DNA of 64,000 nt from Cloacibacillus porcorum (GTDB lineage: Bacteria; Synergistota; Synergistia; Synergistales; Synergistaceae), in NCBI RefSeq assembly GCF_001701045.1, contig NZ_CP016757.1, positions 1,915,501-1,979,500 of the forward strand. The letters are read 5' to 3'. Below the pieces are notes generated by a model that was not told the origin of the DNA, did no database searches, and was given only the letters and a program-made list of their open reading frames with translations. Positions 8,972 through 19,400 of this stretch are shown piece after piece (the stretch's first letter is position 1; each line of letters begins with the position of its first letter). The translations under genes and the position numbers were made by a program.

Positions 8972-9216
8972 CGCGTTATTACTATGCCGGTGATCGCGCC
9001 GATCAGAGTCCCAAGGTTGAGTTTCATTGCAAAGAGGAAACCGATCCGCACCATGACGAGATCTATCTGGCGGATGTCTATCGTAAAGTCAACAACATTG
9101 GCAAAGAGCACCGCAGTGGCCGCGAAACGCTGAAAAAACAGCCCCAGCCAGGTTCCCAGGATCATGCAGAGCAGTATCACGCCCCAGCGTATCGATGAGT
9201 TTTTAATAAACGACAC
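8968..9216 (-). CDS. DUF4321-like small membrane protein
   Basis: 82 residues from a GTG start with GGGAG upstream. There are two hydrophobic segments (about 11-33 and 55-81) and a short polar link. The pattern WGVILLCMILGTWLGLF and the C-terminal LNLGTLIGAITGIVI fit the DUF4321 family that lies beside maf in many Firmicutes and Synergistota. Function unknown. It is 1 base from the uppP stop and overlaps the maf start, so it is part of the same operon. Confidence 0.7.
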   Translation of the reverse strand: MSFIKNSSIRWGVILLCMILGTWLGLFFQRFAATAVLFANVVDFTIDIRQIDLVMVRIGFLFAMKLNLGTLIGAITGIVITR

Positions 9217-9217
9217 G

Positions 9218-10027
9218 TTACCACGCTCCCAGGTATGTCACACCGATGGCAGATAGTCCCACGATTAGACAGTATATGCCGAAAAACCACCACTTCGAGG
9301 CAATCACGAGTTTTTTAAGGATAAAGAGCGAAAGCAAGCCGCTGAGGAAGGCGCAGACAGCTCCGAAAAACCAGCCTGACGGCAGGGTAGAGACAAAATT
9401 ATGCCAGCCGCCAATCTCAAGCGCCTGAACCAGCGTGGCCCCGATTATTGCCGGTATCGAAAGCAGGAAGGAGAAACGGAAGGCCGACTCCTTTGAAAGC
9501 CCCGCGGCAAGTCCGGCCATGATCGTCATTCCAGAGCGCGATATGCCGGGCATGACGGCAAGCCCCTGCGCGATGCCGACATAGACGCCGTCCATCAGCG
9601 CCACCCGTCCGTAACCCTCTCGTATCCAGCGCGAAACGACCAGCAGTATCCCGGTAACGACAAGGCCAATACCGACCAACAGAGAGTTAAGCGAGGCCTC
9701 CTCCGCAAAATTCTTGAGGGCGAAGCCGATGACTCCCGTTATCAGCGTTCCAAGAATCACTGCCCAGCCGATATGCCATCCTAACTTCTTGCGCGCCTCG
9801 GCGTTTACGAAGCCGGCGCACCACTGCCCCAGAAAGGTGAGGATATCCGAGAAGAAAAAGAGTATTGTCGCAAGCGTCGTGGATACATGCAGCACAAGGT
9901 CGTAGTTCAGCGGCGGCAGCTCAATGCCGAGAAATATCTTCGCGAGCGCCAGATGGCCGGAGCTGCTGACAGGCAGAAATTCCGTAAAGCCCTGTACAAA
10001 ACCTAGTATTATCACATCAAAGTTCAT
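9218..10027 (-). CDS. uppP: Undecaprenyl-diphosphatase UppP (BacA)
   Basis: 269-residue integral membrane phosphatase. N-terminal GFVQGFTEFLPVSSSGHLAL (about 8-27) and the later PGISRSGMTIMAGLAAGL are the two signature regions holding the catalytic Glu, Ser and Arg residues. It recycles undecaprenyl pyrophosphate to the monophosphate lipid carrier used for peptidoglycan and surface polysaccharide export. Length is normal. It lies 11 bases after the Na/Pi cotransporter gene, so phosphate handling and lipid-carrier recycling may be co-expressed. Confidence 0.95.
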   Translation of the reverse strand: MNFDVIILGFVQGFTEFLPVSSSGHLALAKIFLGIELPPLNYDLVLHVSTTLATILFFFSDILTFLGQWCAGFVNAEARKKLGWHIGWAVILGTLITGVIGFALKNFAEEASLNSLLVGIGLVVTGILLVVSRWIREGYGRVALMDGVYVGIAQGLAVMPGISRSGMTIMAGLAAGLSKESAFRFSFLLSIPAIIGATLVQALEIGGWHNFVSTLPSGWFFGAVCAFLSGLLSLFILKKLVIASKWWFFGIYCLIVGLSAIGVTYLGAW

Positions 10028-10038
10028 TTACAAGCACC

Positions 10039-11670
10039 TCATGCTTTTGCATTTTTTGTACTATGGTGGAGCCTCTCAATGTCAAAGACCACCATCGCAA
10101 GGTTGTTCGCATGGTCGCCAACACGTTCAAGATTGCTGAGTATATCGATAAATATGACACCAGCTCCGGGGGTGCAGCCACCGGCGTTCAGCCGCGCGAT
10201 ATGCTGGGAGCGCAAAGTCTTTTCCATATAGTCTATACGCTCTTCAAGCGCCAGGACCTCTCTCGCGAGCGCGGGGTTTTCATCCTCTAGGGCCTGAATG
10301 CTCTTTGAAAGAGCGGATATTACCAGCTCGAACATCTCGTTGCCCTCTTCGAGCGCCAGCTGTGAAAAGGCGAGCTTATGATCCTGGAGGTACTGGTACA
10401 TCTCGACGAGATTCGTCGCGTGGTCGCCGATTCTCTCCACATCTCCCACCGCGTTGGTACATGAATTCAGCAGCAGGGAAAGGTCCGTCGAGAGTCCCGT
10501 CTGCCCCGTCTCCGTAGAGTAACGGACGATCTCGTGGGTCATCTCATTGACGTTGAGCTCGGCGCGCCCTACCTCGTCGACAAGCTTCTCATTGTTCTCT
10601 ATGAGGATGCGGCGGCAGTTGTCGATCATCTGCAGCGTCAGGGAGGCAAGACGTATCATCTCTTTGCGGACCGCGTCGACCGCGGCGGCCCTCGAAGCCG
10701 TGATCAGCGCCGGGTTAAGGTAGATGGTCCCGGTCGCCGCGGCGTTCCTGTCATCGGGTATGACCCGACGGATGAACTTCGCGTACTGTGAGACAAATGG
10801 CAGGAACATAAAGGCGATGATGATGTTGAATATCGTATGCGCGTTAGCCACCTGGCGCGGAATGGTCGTCGCCGTCTGCTCGATGAGCATCGTATACATC
10901 GGCAGCACCATCAGGATAACGACCGTTCCCAGCACCTTTATCATGACGTGCGCCGCCGCCGCCTGCTTAGCTGAGCGGTTCGCGCCCAGAGAGGCGATGA
11001 CCGCCGTTATGGTAGTACCGATATTGTCCCCGAGAATTATGACGATCGCCGTCTGCAGCGGAATGACGCCCTGCGCCGCGACCGCCATCGTCAGGCCGAC
11101 GGTGGCCGAACTAGACTGCACGATCAGCGTGATCACGAGCCCCGCCATGAAGGCCAGGAACGGATGGCTGCCGAATGCCATGAGCAGATCGGGACGCTCC
11201 TTCAAAAAACTCAGCGGCTCCTGCATCATATTCATCCCAATAAACAAAAGCGCGAAGCCGATAATGCCGATGCCTATCTGCTTGCGGCGCTTTTTATGGC
11301 AGAGGATACATATTGCGGCACCCACCAGCGCGCAAAGATAGGCGACGTTTGTGATGTCAAAGGCTATCAGCTGTCCGGTGACGGTGGTACCGATATTAGC
11401 TCCGAGAATGACGCCGATCGCCTGCGTCAGGTTCATAAAACCGACGTCTACGAAGCTGACCACCATAACTGTCGTCGCACTGCTGCTCTGCAGGATGGAG
11501 GTGACCAGAGTTCCCACCATCATCCCCTTGATCGGCGTACCGGTAAGCGATCCTATAAGCTTTCTGAGACGGTCTCCAGCGATTATCTGCAGGGAATCCC
11601 CCATGATGATGATACCGTAGATGAGAATCCCCACACCAGCCAATACCTGAAGAACAGCGCTTATAGACAT
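10039..11670 (-). CDS. Na/Pi cotransporter family protein with C-terminal PhoU domain
   Basis: 543 residues. The N-terminal two thirds contain two inverted Na/Pi repeats with the QSSSA motifs (TSILQSSSATTVMV and LIVQSSSATVGLT), and membrane segments run to about residue 300. The last 200 residues are a helical PhoU-like regulatory domain. Proteins of this type (NptA/YjbB-like) couple sodium to phosphate movement; import versus export cannot be decided from sequence. A good ribosome site (GGAGAGG) precedes the ATG. A hairpin separates it from rnj. Confidence 0.9.
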   Translation of the reverse strand: MSISAVLQVLAGVGILIYGIIIMGDSLQIIAGDRLRKLIGSLTGTPIKGMMVGTLVTSILQSSSATTVMVVSFVDVGFMNLTQAIGVILGANIGTTVTGQLIAFDITNVAYLCALVGAAICILCHKKRRKQIGIGIIGFALLFIGMNMMQEPLSFLKERPDLLMAFGSHPFLAFMAGLVITLIVQSSSATVGLTMAVAAQGVIPLQTAIVIILGDNIGTTITAVIASLGANRSAKQAAAAHVMIKVLGTVVILMVLPMYTMLIEQTATTIPRQVANAHTIFNIIIAFMFLPFVSQYAKFIRRVIPDDRNAAATGTIYLNPALITASRAAAVDAVRKEMIRLASLTLQMIDNCRRILIENNEKLVDEVGRAELNVNEMTHEIVRYSTETGQTGLSTDLSLLLNSCTNAVGDVERIGDHATNLVEMYQYLQDHKLAFSQLALEEGNEMFELVISALSKSIQALEDENPALAREVLALEERIDYMEKTLRSQHIARLNAGGCTPGAGVIFIDILSNLERVGDHANNLAMVVFDIERLHHSTKNAKA

Positions 11671-11690
11671 AAAGAACCTCTCCTCAATTT

Positions 11691-11715
11691 TTATGCGGCT
11701 TATTATAGCCGCATA
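11691..11715 (-). terminator. Hairpin between rnj and the Na/Pi gene
   Basis: ATGCGGCT and AGCCGCAT form an 8-10 bp stem with a 6-nt loop, 20 bases downstream of the rnj stop. No strong U tract follows on the minus strand, so it may be a processing or partial termination signal. Confidence 0.45.
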
Positions 11716-11734
11716 ATTTGAATTTTATAATCCT

Positions 11735-13444
11735 CTATATATATGTGATCAGAGGAATGATTGTTGGGTAGTTGCGCGAGCTTCTGCCAAACACATCGCG
11801 TATCCTCTTTCGTATTTCCGTCGGAAGCGTCTCCCTCTTCGCCCCCGGCATGCGCGCAAACTGCGTCACCGCGCTCAGCACGGCATTCTCGAGCTCGCGG
11901 AAGGTGCTGCCGTCGTCCGCGGAATAGACGCTGCCTCTCGTCTGAATCTGCACCGGCGCCGCGGGACGCATATTCTTGTCCAGCGCCACAGATATGACCA
12001 CAAGGCCGTTCTCCGCCATCTCCCGGCGTTCGCGTAGGATACTGCCCTCAAACTCCCCGAGCACGACGCCGTCAATGAGCACGGGACCGGCCTGGACATG
12101 TCCCGCTATCTCCGCCTTCGCGGAGCCATGGAATTTCAGCATGTCACCGTTCTGAAGAATAAATATATTCTTCGATGAGACGCCCATCTCCTTCGCAAGC
12201 TGCGCGTGGCGAACCAAATGACGGTACTCGCCATGGCAGGGCACGAAAAACTTCGGACGCGTGAGGCTCATCATAAGCATGAGCTCGTCACGCGAGGCGT
12301 GTCCCGAGACATGTATCTTCTCGTCGCGTTCGTATATTACCTCCGCACCACAGCCAAAGAGACGGTTTACCGTCTGACTGACAAGCTTTTCATTGCCGGG
12401 GATCGGCGTGGCGGAGATGATGACAAGGTCTCTGGGACCAAGTTTCACCTGACGGTGCGCTCCGCGGCTCATCAGCACAAGGCCGGAGAAAGGCTCACCC
12501 TGGCTGCCGGTCGTCAGGACGACGACGCGGTTGTCGGGAAGGTGGTCCGCCTCCTGGGGCGAGATGATTATCCCATCCGGTATATCAAGATAGCCGAGCT
12601 TGTCTGCCAGTTCCACGTTTGCGATCATACTGCGCCCCACAAGCACCACCTTGCGGTTGAAGCGAGCGGCGGTCGCGATTATCATACGGGTCCTGTTCAG
12701 GTTGCTTGCGAAGGTCGCAACAACGATGCGCCTGTCCTTGTAGAGCCGGAAGAGGCGTTCGAAGGTCTGCCCGATCACCTTTTCCGATGGGGTCGCCCCC
12801 GGCTTTTCCACATTTGTGGAGTCCGACATCAGCAGCAGCACCCCCTCGTCGCCAAGGCGCGCGAGAGCGCTGTAATCCGAACGGTTGCCGTCTATCGGCG
12901 TCGGATCGAACTTGAAGTCGCCCGTGTGAACGACGACGCCCGCGGGCGTGCGGATCGCCAGGGCGTTCGCGTCCGGTATTGAGTGGCACATCTGGATGAA
13001 CTCCACCTCAAAGCAGCCGGCCTTGATCCGGTCGCCAGGGTAGATGTAATGAAAATCAGGAACGTAGCCGGTGCTGGCGTCGATCATCTTGTTTTCTATA
13101 AGGCCGCCGGCGAGCCTTGAGCAGTATACAGGAACATCAATGCGCGGCAGCACGAACGGCAGCGCTCCGATATGGTCCTCATGCCCGTGGGTGATGAAGA
13201 TACCCCTTATCTTTGATTTATTCTCCACAAGGAACTCAACGTCCGGGATGACAAAGTCTATCCCCAGCATATCCTCCTCAGGAAACTTAAGTCCGCAATC
13301 GACGATGATATAGTCGTCGCCATAACCAAATACCGTCAAATTCTTACCTATCTCGCCCATTCCTCCGAGCGGACAGACAAAAAGATCGGCACTTTTGACC
13401 CTGCGTTTACGTGTATTGCACTTCTTTTTTTCGGGATCAGCCAT
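11735..13444 (-). CDS. rnj: Ribonuclease J (metallo-beta-lactamase/beta-CASP)
   Basis: 569 residues. A short basic N-terminus leads into the metallo-beta-lactamase core with THGHEDHIG (about 86-94), HTGDFKFD and SDSTN; then come the beta-CASP insert (VVATFASNLNRTRMI), PCHGEYRHL and a C-terminal domain. RNase J combines endonuclease and 5'-3' exonuclease activity in mRNA turnover and rRNA maturation. Length is standard. The ATG is preceded by GGAGGGG. It begins the minus-strand gene series that runs down to the window edge. Confidence 0.95.
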   Translation of the reverse strand: MADPEKKKCNTRKRRVKSADLFVCPLGGMGEIGKNLTVFGYGDDYIIVDCGLKFPEEDMLGIDFVIPDVEFLVENKSKIRGIFITHGHEDHIGALPFVLPRIDVPVYCSRLAGGLIENKMIDASTGYVPDFHYIYPGDRIKAGCFEVEFIQMCHSIPDANALAIRTPAGVVVHTGDFKFDPTPIDGNRSDYSALARLGDEGVLLLMSDSTNVEKPGATPSEKVIGQTFERLFRLYKDRRIVVATFASNLNRTRMIIATAARFNRKVVLVGRSMIANVELADKLGYLDIPDGIIISPQEADHLPDNRVVVLTTGSQGEPFSGLVLMSRGAHRQVKLGPRDLVIISATPIPGNEKLVSQTVNRLFGCGAEVIYERDEKIHVSGHASRDELMLMMSLTRPKFFVPCHGEYRHLVRHAQLAKEMGVSSKNIFILQNGDMLKFHGSAKAEIAGHVQAGPVLIDGVVLGEFEGSILRERREMAENGLVVISVALDKNMRPAAPVQIQTRGSVYSADDGSTFRELENAVLSAVTQFARMPGAKRETLPTEIRKRIRDVFGRSSRNYPTIIPLITYI

Positions 13445-13595
13445 TAATACAACTCCCCTCCAATATATTATCGTATCACGAGTTCTGATATTGAGCTATA
13501 GTTTTATGTTAGCTATTTGAACTTTTTTGGCAATGTTTTTATGCGGGAAGCCAAAATCCCCTATTTGCGGGTACTGCGCCGCCGCATTGCGGAAA
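13445..13595. other. Leader region between the rnj start and the tRNA terminator
   Basis: 151 bases, AT-rich near the rnj end, carrying the rnj ribosome site. I see no convincing consensus promoter and no gene. Confidence 0.5.
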
Positions 13596-13632
13596 ATAGA
13601 AAAGGACCGCTGCTAGAGCGGTCCTTTTCTAT
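13596..13632 (-). terminator. Rho-independent terminator after the tRNA pair
   Basis: Perfect inverted repeat: AGAAAAGGACCGC pairs with GCGGTCCTTTTCT around a 7-nt loop, flanked by A/T runs, 8 bases past the tRNA-Glu CCA end. Confidence 0.9.
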
Positions 13633-13639
13633 TTATATT

Positions 13640-13715
13640 TGGCAGTCCCTAGGGGATTCGAACCCCTGTTAACGGGCTGAGAACCCGCCGTCCTAGGCCC
13701 CTAGACGAAGGGACC
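13640..13715 (-). tRNA. tRNA-Glu (anticodon CTC)
   Basis: 76-nt cloverleaf including an encoded CCA. Acceptor GGTCCCT pairs with AGGGACT (one G-U), the anticodon loop is TTCTCAG on a GCGGG/CCCGT stem, and the T-loop is GTTCGAATC. Position 34-36 reads CTC, decoding GAG. It lies 15 bases from tRNA-Gln on the same strand. Confidence 0.95.
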
Positions 13716-13730
13716 ACATCACGATGATAG

Positions 13731-13804
13731 TGGCTGGGGTACAAGGATTTGAACCTCGATTACCTGATCCAGAGTCAGGCGTGCTGCCGTTGCACCATAC
13801 CCCA
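13731..13804 (-). tRNA. tRNA-Gln (anticodon CTG)
   Basis: 74-nt cloverleaf with encoded CCA. Acceptor TGGGGTA pairs with TACCCCA (the U1-A72 start is typical of tRNA-Gln). Anticodon stem CCTGA/TCAGG holds loop CTCTGGA, anticodon CTG. T-loop GTTCAAATC. Confidence 0.95.
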
Positions 13805-13823
13805 ATTGGGCCGAACGGGGAAT

Positions 13824-13851
13824 ATTATATAGGAATTTCAGATATTGTCAA
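13824..13851 (-). promoter_or_regulatory. Sigma-70-type promoter for the tRNA pair
   Basis: On the minus strand TTGACA (13846-13851) and TATAAT (13824-13829) are separated by 16 bases, about 20 bases upstream of tRNA-Gln. Both boxes are perfect consensus. Confidence 0.85.
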
Positions 13852-13863
13852 CAGGGAGGATTT

Positions 13864-16449
13864 TTATTTTTTCTTCCTGCTGTAGGGCGTATCTTCCAGC
13901 GGCAGCTTCGTGCGGAAGATATGGTCCACCGCATAATAGGCCCCCGCAACGGCAGGCGCGGTCGGGATGGTGCTGATCTCCCCGATGCCCTTCGCCCCGT
14001 AGGCGACGTCTAGCAGCTCTTCCTTCTCAACATAGATCGCTTCAATGTCCGGTATCTGGTTGGACCGCATCAGTCCCAAGGTACCGTACTTATTCTGCGG
14101 CACGCAGTCCTTCAGATCAAAATTCTCTGTCAGCGCATACCCCAGCCCCATCAGCACGCCGCCCTCGATCTGGCCCTGTATCGCGATAGGATTGACGACC
14201 TTTCCCGAATCGTGGGCGGCGTAGACCTCTGATACACGCCTGTCTTTGTCAAGGACGACGACGTGCGTCGCAAAGCCGTAGGCTACGTGGCTCTTGGGAT
14301 ATGGCTTCTTTGAGCCGAGCGGGTCGGTCGGTTCGAAGTACTCCGCGAAGAATTCACGCCCTTCCAGTTGAGAGAGGTCACCGCCAACTTCGCGCATCGC
14401 GTCGCTGAGCTCCGCCGCCGCCATGCGCACCGCCTCGCCGGTGATCAGCGTCTGGCGCGAGCCCGAGGTCGTCCCCGAGTCCGGGGCCACCTCGGAATTG
14501 CTGCCGCGGTTCCTTATCTCGCCGCGCCCCAGGCCGGTTGCCTCCGCCACCATCTGCACAAAGACCGTCGCGCATCCCTGGCCGATGTCGGAGGCCGCGG
14601 CATAAATCTCCACGATCCCGTCGTGAACGGCGAGCTTGGCGCGCCCCTTGTCCGGAAGCCCCACGCCAACACCGGCGTTCTTCATCGCGCAGGCAATCCC
14701 CGCATGTCCGGCGTTTTTCTCATATACCTCGCGCACAGCCTCCAGCGTCTCTTTGAGCGCCGTCGAGCGGTCCGCTATCTGTCCGTTTGGCAGTACTTTT
14801 CCGGGCTCGATAGCGTTGCGGTAACGTATCTCCCAGGGGGAGATACCCACCTTCTCCGCGAGCAGGTTGATGGTAGATTCCAAAGCAAACTCGCTCTGGC
14901 AGACACCAAAGCCGCGAAAGGCTCCCGCCGGCGGGTTGTTGGTGTAGTATCCGAATCCGCGGATGTCGGTGTTCTGGTAGCAGTATGGGCCCACGGAATG
15001 GGTGCAGGCCCGTTCAAGCACAGGGCCGCAGAGCGACGCGTAGGCCCCCGTGTCAAAGTATATCTCACAGTCAAGCCCGGTAAAGATACCGTTCTCGTCG
15101 CAGCCGAGCGTGAAACGCCCCTCCATCGCGTGGCGCTTGGGGTGGAAGGCGATCGATTCGCTGCGGGAAAACTTTACCTTCACCGGCCGGCCCACGGAGA
15201 GCGCCGCCAGCACGGCGATGTGCTGCGCGGAGACGTCCTCTTTGCCGCCGAAGCCGCCGCCGACAAGTTTATTCTCCACCACAATACGCTCCGGCTCCCA
15301 ACCGAGCATGATAGAGATCTCTTTGCGAGTATCGTAGACGCCCTGGTCCGAGGTATAGACCTTTACGCCGTCTTTGTAAGGGAAGGCGAGGGCGCACTCG
15401 GGCTCGAGGAAGGCGTGTTCCGTGAAGGGCGTGCTGTAGCTCCGGGTCACGACGTATTTCGATTCGGCCAGCGCTTTTTTGGCGTCGCCGCGCGTAACGT
15501 GTCTTGACTGGCAGAGGTTGCCCTTTTCGTGGACCAAAGGCGCGCCGGGAGCCTTAGCCTCATAGACGCTGCGCACCGGCTCAAGCTCCTCATAATCGAT
15601 CTTAACGAGCTTTTTCGCCCGCGCGAGGATATCCTCATTTTCCGCGATGACAAGGCAGATAGCGTCGCCGACACAGCGCGTCACGCCGCCTTTGGCGATC
15701 ATAACGTCCCAGTCCTGCTGGATGTGGCCGACCTTATTATTGGGCACGTCCTCCGCTGTAAGCACGCCGAGCACTCCCGGAAGCGAGAGCGCCTCCGAGA
15801 CGTCGATATCAAGGACGCGCGCCCGCGGATATTTTGAGCGGACGGCGGAGGCATGGACCATACCCTCCATCACCACGTCGTCGACATATTCGCCGTAGCC
15901 GAGCACCTTCTCGCGCACGTCGATGCGGAAAGCCCGCTCTCCGACGCCAAAGTCGCGCCCGTCTTCAAGTTTTTTCTCGATTACGGCCTCGCCGCGCAGA
16001 ATCGCGGCGGCAAGTCCGATACCTTCAATAATTTTTTTATAGCCGGTGCAGCGGCAGATATTCCCTACGATCGCCTGCTTTATATCGTCCTCCGCAGGAT
16101 TGGGGTTATGGTCGATAAGCGCCTTGCCGGCCATCACCATCCCGGGGGTGCAGAAGCCGCACTGAACGGAACCCATCGCGCCAAAGGCGTAGACGAAGGC
16201 CTCTTTCTCCCTTTCGCTGAGCCCCTCCGTCGTAACAATGGATTTGCCTGCCGCCCTTTTCGTCGACAAAACGCAGGAACGCACCGCCTTTCCGTCGACG
16301 ATGATCGTACAGGTGCCGCAGGCGCCCTCGCTGCAGCCGTCTTTTACCGAACGCAGCCCCAAATCGTCGCGCAGAAAGCGAAGCAGGGGCTTATCCTGCG
16401 CCGTCTCATATACGTTTCCGTTCACGGTAAAACTGTATAGCTCTCCCAT
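13864..16449 (-). CDS. Selenium-dependent xanthine dehydrogenase ([2Fe-2S] plus molybdopterin domains)
   Basis: 861 residues. The N-terminal [2Fe-2S] ferredoxin domain has GCSEGACGTCT (about 38-48), the second cluster domain has QCGFCTPGM and ICRCTGY (about 97-142), and the molybdopterin-binding domain (about 175-850) has GGFGGKE, AFRGFG and the late GAKGIGEI segment. There is no FAD domain, so electrons must go to a partner, plausibly YgfK. The layout matches the Se-dependent XDH family; the selenium is a labile ligand rather than selenocysteine, and I see no in-frame UGA. It would interconvert purines such as xanthine/hypoxanthine or urate. Forty bases separate it from ygfK, forming one minus-strand operon. 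Confidence 0.88.
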   Translation of the reverse strand: MGELYSFTVNGNVYETAQDKPLLRFLRDDLGLRSVKDGCSEGACGTCTIIVDGKAVRSCVLSTKRAAGKSIVTTEGLSEREKEAFVYAFGAMGSVQCGFCTPGMVMAGKALIDHNPNPAEDDIKQAIVGNICRCTGYKKIIEGIGLAAAILRGEAVIEKKLEDGRDFGVGERAFRIDVREKVLGYGEYVDDVVMEGMVHASAVRSKYPRARVLDIDVSEALSLPGVLGVLTAEDVPNNKVGHIQQDWDVMIAKGGVTRCVGDAICLVIAENEDILARAKKLVKIDYEELEPVRSVYEAKAPGAPLVHEKGNLCQSRHVTRGDAKKALAESKYVVTRSYSTPFTEHAFLEPECALAFPYKDGVKVYTSDQGVYDTRKEISIMLGWEPERIVVENKLVGGGFGGKEDVSAQHIAVLAALSVGRPVKVKFSRSESIAFHPKRHAMEGRFTLGCDENGIFTGLDCEIYFDTGAYASLCGPVLERACTHSVGPYCYQNTDIRGFGYYTNNPPAGAFRGFGVCQSEFALESTINLLAEKVGISPWEIRYRNAIEPGKVLPNGQIADRSTALKETLEAVREVYEKNAGHAGIACAMKNAGVGVGLPDKGRAKLAVHDGIVEIYAAASDIGQGCATVFVQMVAEATGLGRGEIRNRGSNSEVAPDSGTTSGSRQTLITGEAVRMAAAELSDAMREVGGDLSQLEGREFFAEYFEPTDPLGSKKPYPKSHVAYGFATHVVVLDKDRRVSEVYAAHDSGKVVNPIAIQGQIEGGVLMGLGYALTENFDLKDCVPQNKYGTLGLMRSNQIPDIEAIYVEKEELLDVAYGAKGIGEISTIPTAPAVAGAYYAVDHIFRTKLPLEDTPYSRKKK

Positions 16450-16489
16450 TTTATCTTCCCCTTTTCTCAGCAGTCAGGGTGAAAATTTT

Positions 16490-19400
16490 CTATTCCCTCT
16501 CTATTCCGTGAAAAGATGTCAAGCAAAGCTGCTCCTCCGCGGCAGTGATCAGCGAGAGCACCTCTGCTGGCAGTTTTGCCGCAAGCTCCTCTCTGCCGCC
16601 GCGGTATACGGTCCCATTCAAACGCACCAGATAGCCCTCCGCAGCCGCCGCGTAGCCGGAATTCGCGCTGTCGGCGAAGTCCCGTTCGGTGGCAAAGTAG
16701 GTAAATTTATCCTTATAGGGGGCGCTCTTCCAGGGGCAGAAGGTCTCGCAGTTGCCACATTCGTTGCACATCAGATCCAGATGTATTATCTGGGGGCGCC
16801 CCGCCGCGTCCGTCACCACCGCGTTGGCGCGGTTCGGACAGACGTCCGCGCAGTTTTCGCAGACGGTGGAACACTCAAGACAGCGTTTCGCCTCTTCACT
16901 CGGCTCTTTGGGAGCGGCGATGATCCCCTTCTTGACGATGGCCGCTTCGGCGCTGCCGCTGTCGGTATGTGCAGTTCCGCCGACCGTTAGCCCCTCGGCA
17001 GCGGCGATCGCGTCGGCGGCCGCCCTTGCGTCGGCGATCGCCTCGACCACCGTCGCGGGGCCGCGGCGCGCGTCGCCGATAACATAGACGTTGTCCGCGC
17101 TCGCGGCAGACGCATCCGCAGGCTTGCCCCCTGCGGCGCTCACCGACATATCGCCGCCGCACACAACGCGGCCCCTGGCGTCTACGGCTAATCCGTTGTC
17201 CGTGAAGAATTCGCTCTCCACCTCTTCGCCGACCGCCGTGATGACCGTATCAGCCGGTATCTCGACGGCCTCATCGGTCTCTACGGGGCGGCGGCGTCCC
17301 GAGGCGTCGGGTTCGCCCAGCGTCATACGCACACAGAGGAGCGTGCCGTCGCGGAAGGCCTTCGGCGCGAGCAGTTCGCGGAAGACGACGCCCTCTTTCA
17401 GCGCCAGTTCAAGCTCTTCCAGATCCGCCGGCATATAGGCCTTGGTACGGCGGTAGATGAGGCTCACCCTCTGCACGCCTAGGACCCGCTTCGCGGCGCG
17501 CGCGGCGTCCATCGCCGTGTTGCCGCCGCCGATTACGGCCACATATTCTCCCAGCTCCCCGCACTCGCCCTTTTTATATCTCTCGAGGAAATCGAAGACG
17601 TCGGTCGTCTCCCCCTCTTTGAGCTCTAACTTTCCATGCTTCCAGGCGCCGTTGGCTATTATCACATATTTAAACCCTGCCTCTTTAAGTTCCGCAACGC
17701 TACGGCGAGGGGCGTTCGCGACAAACTCCGCCCCATAGGCGGATACTATCTCCAGATCCCTGGCCACCGCCTCAGCGCCGATACGGAAATCGGGGATGAT
17801 GCGGCTGACGACTCCGCCGAATATGGGGCTTTTTTCAAATACTGTCGCCTTGATGCCGCTGCGCCCGAGGAAGTAGGCCGCCGCCATCCCCGCCGGGCCG
17901 CCGCCGATAACCGCGGCCCTCGCGCCGCTCAGCGCGGCGGGGCGCGGAAGCGCCTTCATGGCCTCGGAGAAACCCTTTTCCGCGCAGAGCAGCTTGACGG
18001 AGCGTATCTCCACGGACTCGTCATAGAAGCTGCGTGTGCAGCGGCTCATGCAGCGGTGGCTGCAAATCGTGCCCGTGATAAAGGGCAACGGGTTTTTGTC
18101 GAGGATCACGGCAAGCGCCTCGCCGTAGCGTTCCTCTCCCGCAAGCCTGATATATTCCGGCACATCCTGTTTTATAGGACAACCCTCTTCGCAGGGCGCA
18201 ATGAAGCAGTCGGTCAGGGGAACGGCCCTTTCTATCTTCCTGTTCGGGGCGGCTTTCGCCGGCTTCCGGTACTTTTTATCAAGCGACGCCCGCGCGGAGA
18301 ACTTTTCAATCTTTTCGTTGTCCACCCCGCGGAAGGGTTCGCAGCCGCGCGCGGCATATTCGTCGGCAAGCTGCTTCACCCGCTGGTAGCCGCCCGGCTT
18401 CAAGAGCGTAGTCGCGACCGTCACTGGCCAGATACCGGCGCCGTAGAGTTCCGCGATGTTCTCCGCGTCGGCGCCGCCGGACCACGATATACGCAGCGCT
18501 CCGCCGAAATCCTCGGAAAGACGGCGCGCCACCTCGAGCGTCAGCGGGAAGAGCGCGCGCCCGGACATATACATCTCGCCGCCAGCCATTACGTCGTTGG
18601 GATTATCCACCGGGAAGGTGTTCGTCAGCTTCACGCCGAATCCAAGGCCGTTCGAGGCCGCCTTTTCCGAGAGACGCCTTATCATCGGCACCGCGTCCGC
18701 GTACTGCAGATCGTCAAGGAAATGATGGTCGTCGAACTTCATGTAGGAAAAGCCGAGTTCGTCCATCTTCGTGCGGGCATATTCATATCCTAGTAGCGTC
18801 GGGTTGCATTTAATGAAGGTATTGAGCTTTTTCTCGTCTAAAAGATAGGAGGCTATGCGCTCTATCTCCTGCGGCGGGCAGCCGTGCAGCGTTGAAAGGG
18901 TTATGGAGCCGCAGACTGCCGGGGAGATAGCCTTGACGTAGCTTTCGTCGATATTCTTAAAATATTTCAGATTCGCGAGCGTCCAGGCCTCGCAGTCCCT
19001 CCAGGCCTCGGTTTTGCGCGCGTCTTTGAGCCCCTCTATAAAAGAATCTATCTTCTCTGATTTGATGCCATCGAGGTCGTATCCTACGCTCATATTGAAC
19101 ATGAAGCCGTCGGGAGCGCCGAGTGAAAATTCCTTTGAGATCAGCTTCAGGATGTACCACGCTTTGACATATTCGCCAAGCGCCTGTGACACGCGCAGTT
19201 CGGTGGACCATTCGACGTTGTAGCACTCGTCGCGCGCGTCGATACAGGGCTTCTCGACGGGCAGATCCTCCCCGTCGAGCGTCTGTACGGTCTTCAATTC
19301 AAAAAAGCGCGATCCGGCGAAATAGGCGGCGACGATATTCTGCGCCAGCTGGGTGTGCGGCCCCGCGGCGGGGCCGAAGGGCGTTTCGATCTTCTCTCCG